Source: Candidatus Gastranaerophilales bacterium (lineage in GTDB: Bacteria > Cyanobacteriota > Vampirovibrionia > Gastranaerophilales > Gastranaerophilaceae). Taken from it: DNA of 15,368 nucleotides. Under the pieces are notes generated by a model. That model was given only the letters and a program-made list of their open reading frames with translations. It searched no databases and was not told where the DNA came from. The stretch spans positions 1 through 15,368 of the forward strand of contig CANROV010000030.1 of NCBI GenBank assembly GCA_947632315.1. The letters are read 5' to 3'. The position numbers were made by a program, and so were the translations under genes. Positions 14,350 through 15,368 of this stretch are shown here, piece by piece (the first letter of the stretch is position 1; each line of letters begins with the position of its first letter).

Positions 14350-15081
14350 ATGTCAACACCGGTAATAACACAACCAAATCTAAAAGCAGGACTATGTCCG
14401 CACGGTCTGCCGCCTTCGGCGTGTCCTATATGCAGCGGAGGAGGTTCCGGCGGAGGTGTAAAAACATCTCATAAGACAAGCGACGCCCCTAATGTTAAAC
14501 CTATGGCTTCTAACCAATGGTCTTGGATGAAGTGTTATATCGCAGGCATTAATATGCGCTCCGATGAATTGAGACTTGCTAACGCAAAACAAGGCATTGA
14601 ACGTCAAATGGAAGCTTTGAAAAATTTTCAAAAAGAAATTAATCAAATTGTTGATAAAGTAATAAATAATCTTCAAAATATACAAAATTCTTTGCCAAAT
14701 GCATTAAAAATACCTGTTCAGGTTATCTCTGCTCTGGTTATTATGCCTGTTTTAAATTTAATTTCACAAATACCTAAATTGCTGGAAAAACTTGTTAATT
14801 TAGAATCTAATATAAGAAACTTTATACATCAGGCAGGTGAAAAATTATCTGCATTAATCGGTGATTTTAAAAATTTTGTTAAAAGCAAATTGGAAGAGGT
14901 TAAAAAGAAGTTCAAGAAGTTATTCTTATTCTTTAATCCTGATATAGAAGATGAAAATTATAAGAATGATGAGGCTCTTGCTGTGTTCAAATCACAAGAG
15001 TTAAAAAAACATTTATTAAAAATACTGAAAGTGGAAAAGAAACAGGAAGAAAATGATAACGGAAGTAATAAAAAGCAATAA
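14350..15081 (+). CDS. Riboswitch-controlled protein of unknown function with N-terminal Cys/His cluster
   Basis: I do not recognise this 243-residue protein. Residues 14-28 hold a compact Cys/His cluster, C16-x-H18 then C25-x-x-C28 (in CPHGLPPSACPIC), of the kind that can bind zinc or another metal. A flexible Gly/Ser hinge (29-36) and a polar linker follow. A WSW segment (57-59) starts a long helical part, amphipathic and rich in Lys, Asn, Gln and Leu. A hydrophobic stretch at about 122-140 may touch a membrane. A basic helix (175-192) and a charged tail ending in NKKQ close the protein. There is no signal peptide and no DxHxxG cobalamin motif, so direct B12 binding is not indicated. The strong Shine-Dalgarno AGGGA at 14339-14343 fixes the start. 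It is the first gene after the cobalamin riboswitch and overlaps the next gene by 29 bases. Confidence 0.85.
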   Translation: MSTPVITQPNLKAGLCPHGLPPSACPICSGGGSGGGVKTSHKTSDAPNVKPMASNQWSWMKCYIAGINMRSDELRLANAKQGIERQMEALKNFQKEINQIVDKVINNLQNIQNSLPNALKIPVQVISALVIMPVLNLISQIPKLLEKLVNLESNIRNFIHQAGEKLSALIGDFKNFVKSKLEEVKKKFKKLFLFFNPDIEDENYKNDEALAVFKSQELKKHLLKILKVEKKQEENDNGSNKKQ

Positions 15082-15368
15082 AATGAATCTGCAAAAAAAA
15101 CAAAAAAAAGATGATGTGCATGACAATGCAAGAAATGCAGATATAAATAAGACATTAAAAGGGGTGTTAATAAACAATCACGTTAAAAACGGTAATGAAA
15201 ACAATATATCTTTTGATGAAATAAAAGATTCATTATTAATTTGTACCGAAAGTGATTATGACTCGCCTGTCAGTATTAAAAATAATAAAAACAATGATTC
15301 ATCATTTAATGTCAAAAAAGCACTATTGCCTTTATTTATAGGAACAGGGGTTATATTGGCGGGATGTG
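15053..15368 (+). CDS. Membrane-anchored hypothetical protein, 5' part only (runs off right edge)
   Basis: The frame from the ATG at 15053 is open for 105 codons to the window end. The first about 85 residues are very polar (Lys, Asn, Asp, Ser), and at residue 88 a basic VKKA leads into a hydrophobic helix (LLPLFIGTGVILAG) cut by the edge. This plan, a long charged head then Lys and a Gly-containing membrane helix, is the same as in the 10333 protein. AGGA (15044-15047) five bases before the ATG supports this start. An in-frame ATG at 15083, just after the previous stop, is the alternative but has no well-placed ribosome site. The 29-base overlap with the upstream gene implies translational coupling, which would put this gene under the cobalamin riboswitch too. 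Confidence 0.7.
   Translation, partial: MITEVIKSNKMNLQKKQKKDDVHDNARNADINKTLKGVLINNHVKNGNENNISFDEIKDSLLICTESDYDSPVSIKNNKNNDSSFNVKKALLPLFIGTGVILAGC

Noticed and set aside
15083..15085. ATG at 15083 as the start of the last gene
   Set aside because: It has no well-placed Shine-Dalgarno, whereas the in-frame ATG at 15053 has AGGA five bases upstream; it is kept only as an alternative.

Overview
The window is AT-rich throughout (roughly 70% or more A+T) and densely coded. It contains no tRNA, rRNA, CRISPR array or transposase that I can see. Taken together, three things point to a gut-type Melainabacterium (Candidatus Gastranaerophilales), the non-photosynthetic sister lineage of Cyanobacteria. 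These are the low GC, flagellar/type III export genes (flhB and a sigma-28-like factor), and several lysine-rich, membrane-anchored proteins that match no family I can name. A cobalamin riboswitch of the class II (env8-like) architecture fits a cyanobacterial relative. The taxon is an inference from gene content, not a measured placement.

Layout. Positions 1-869 (minus) hold the 5' part of an exported, probably beta-strand-rich surface protein that runs off the left edge. A 257-base AT-rich gap with no gene separates it from a small unknown protein (1127-1489, plus). Next comes a tight pair, pyrF (OMP decarboxylase) and ald (alanine dehydrogenase). Ald carries a 13-residue insertion beside its substrate-binding lysine. 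A radical SAM/SPASM-like gene on the minus strand overlaps the end of ald by 20 bases and is transcribed divergently from a small 84-residue protein (4676-4930).

Positions 5102-8021 look like one co-directional operon: maf (nucleotide pyrophosphatase), apt (adenine salvage), flhB (export gate/switch protein) and a FliA-type sigma factor, with gaps of 44, 15 and 23 bases. A long TPR protein on the minus strand (8069-9739) is divergent from two adjacent unknown membrane-anchored proteins (9902-10318 and 10333-12150). A signal-peptide protein (12201-12995) and the conserved GTPase gene ychF (13060-14157) follow.

The most interesting part is 14175-15368. A plausible promoter starts a leader that folds as a class II cobalamin riboswitch. 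The leader controls a protein of unknown function with an N-terminal Cys/His cluster (CPHGLPPSACPIC) and a Gly-rich hinge. That gene is translationally coupled to a second membrane-anchored unknown that runs off the right edge. Neither gene is a recognised B12 gene. The 3' arm of the P5 hairpin in the aptamer is perfectly complementary over nine bases to the Shine-Dalgarno region of the controlled gene, which suggests a direct translational switch.

Several start codons were moved from the longest open frame to an internal ATG with a good Shine-Dalgarno: 1127, 5102, 5716, 9739 (minus) and 9902.
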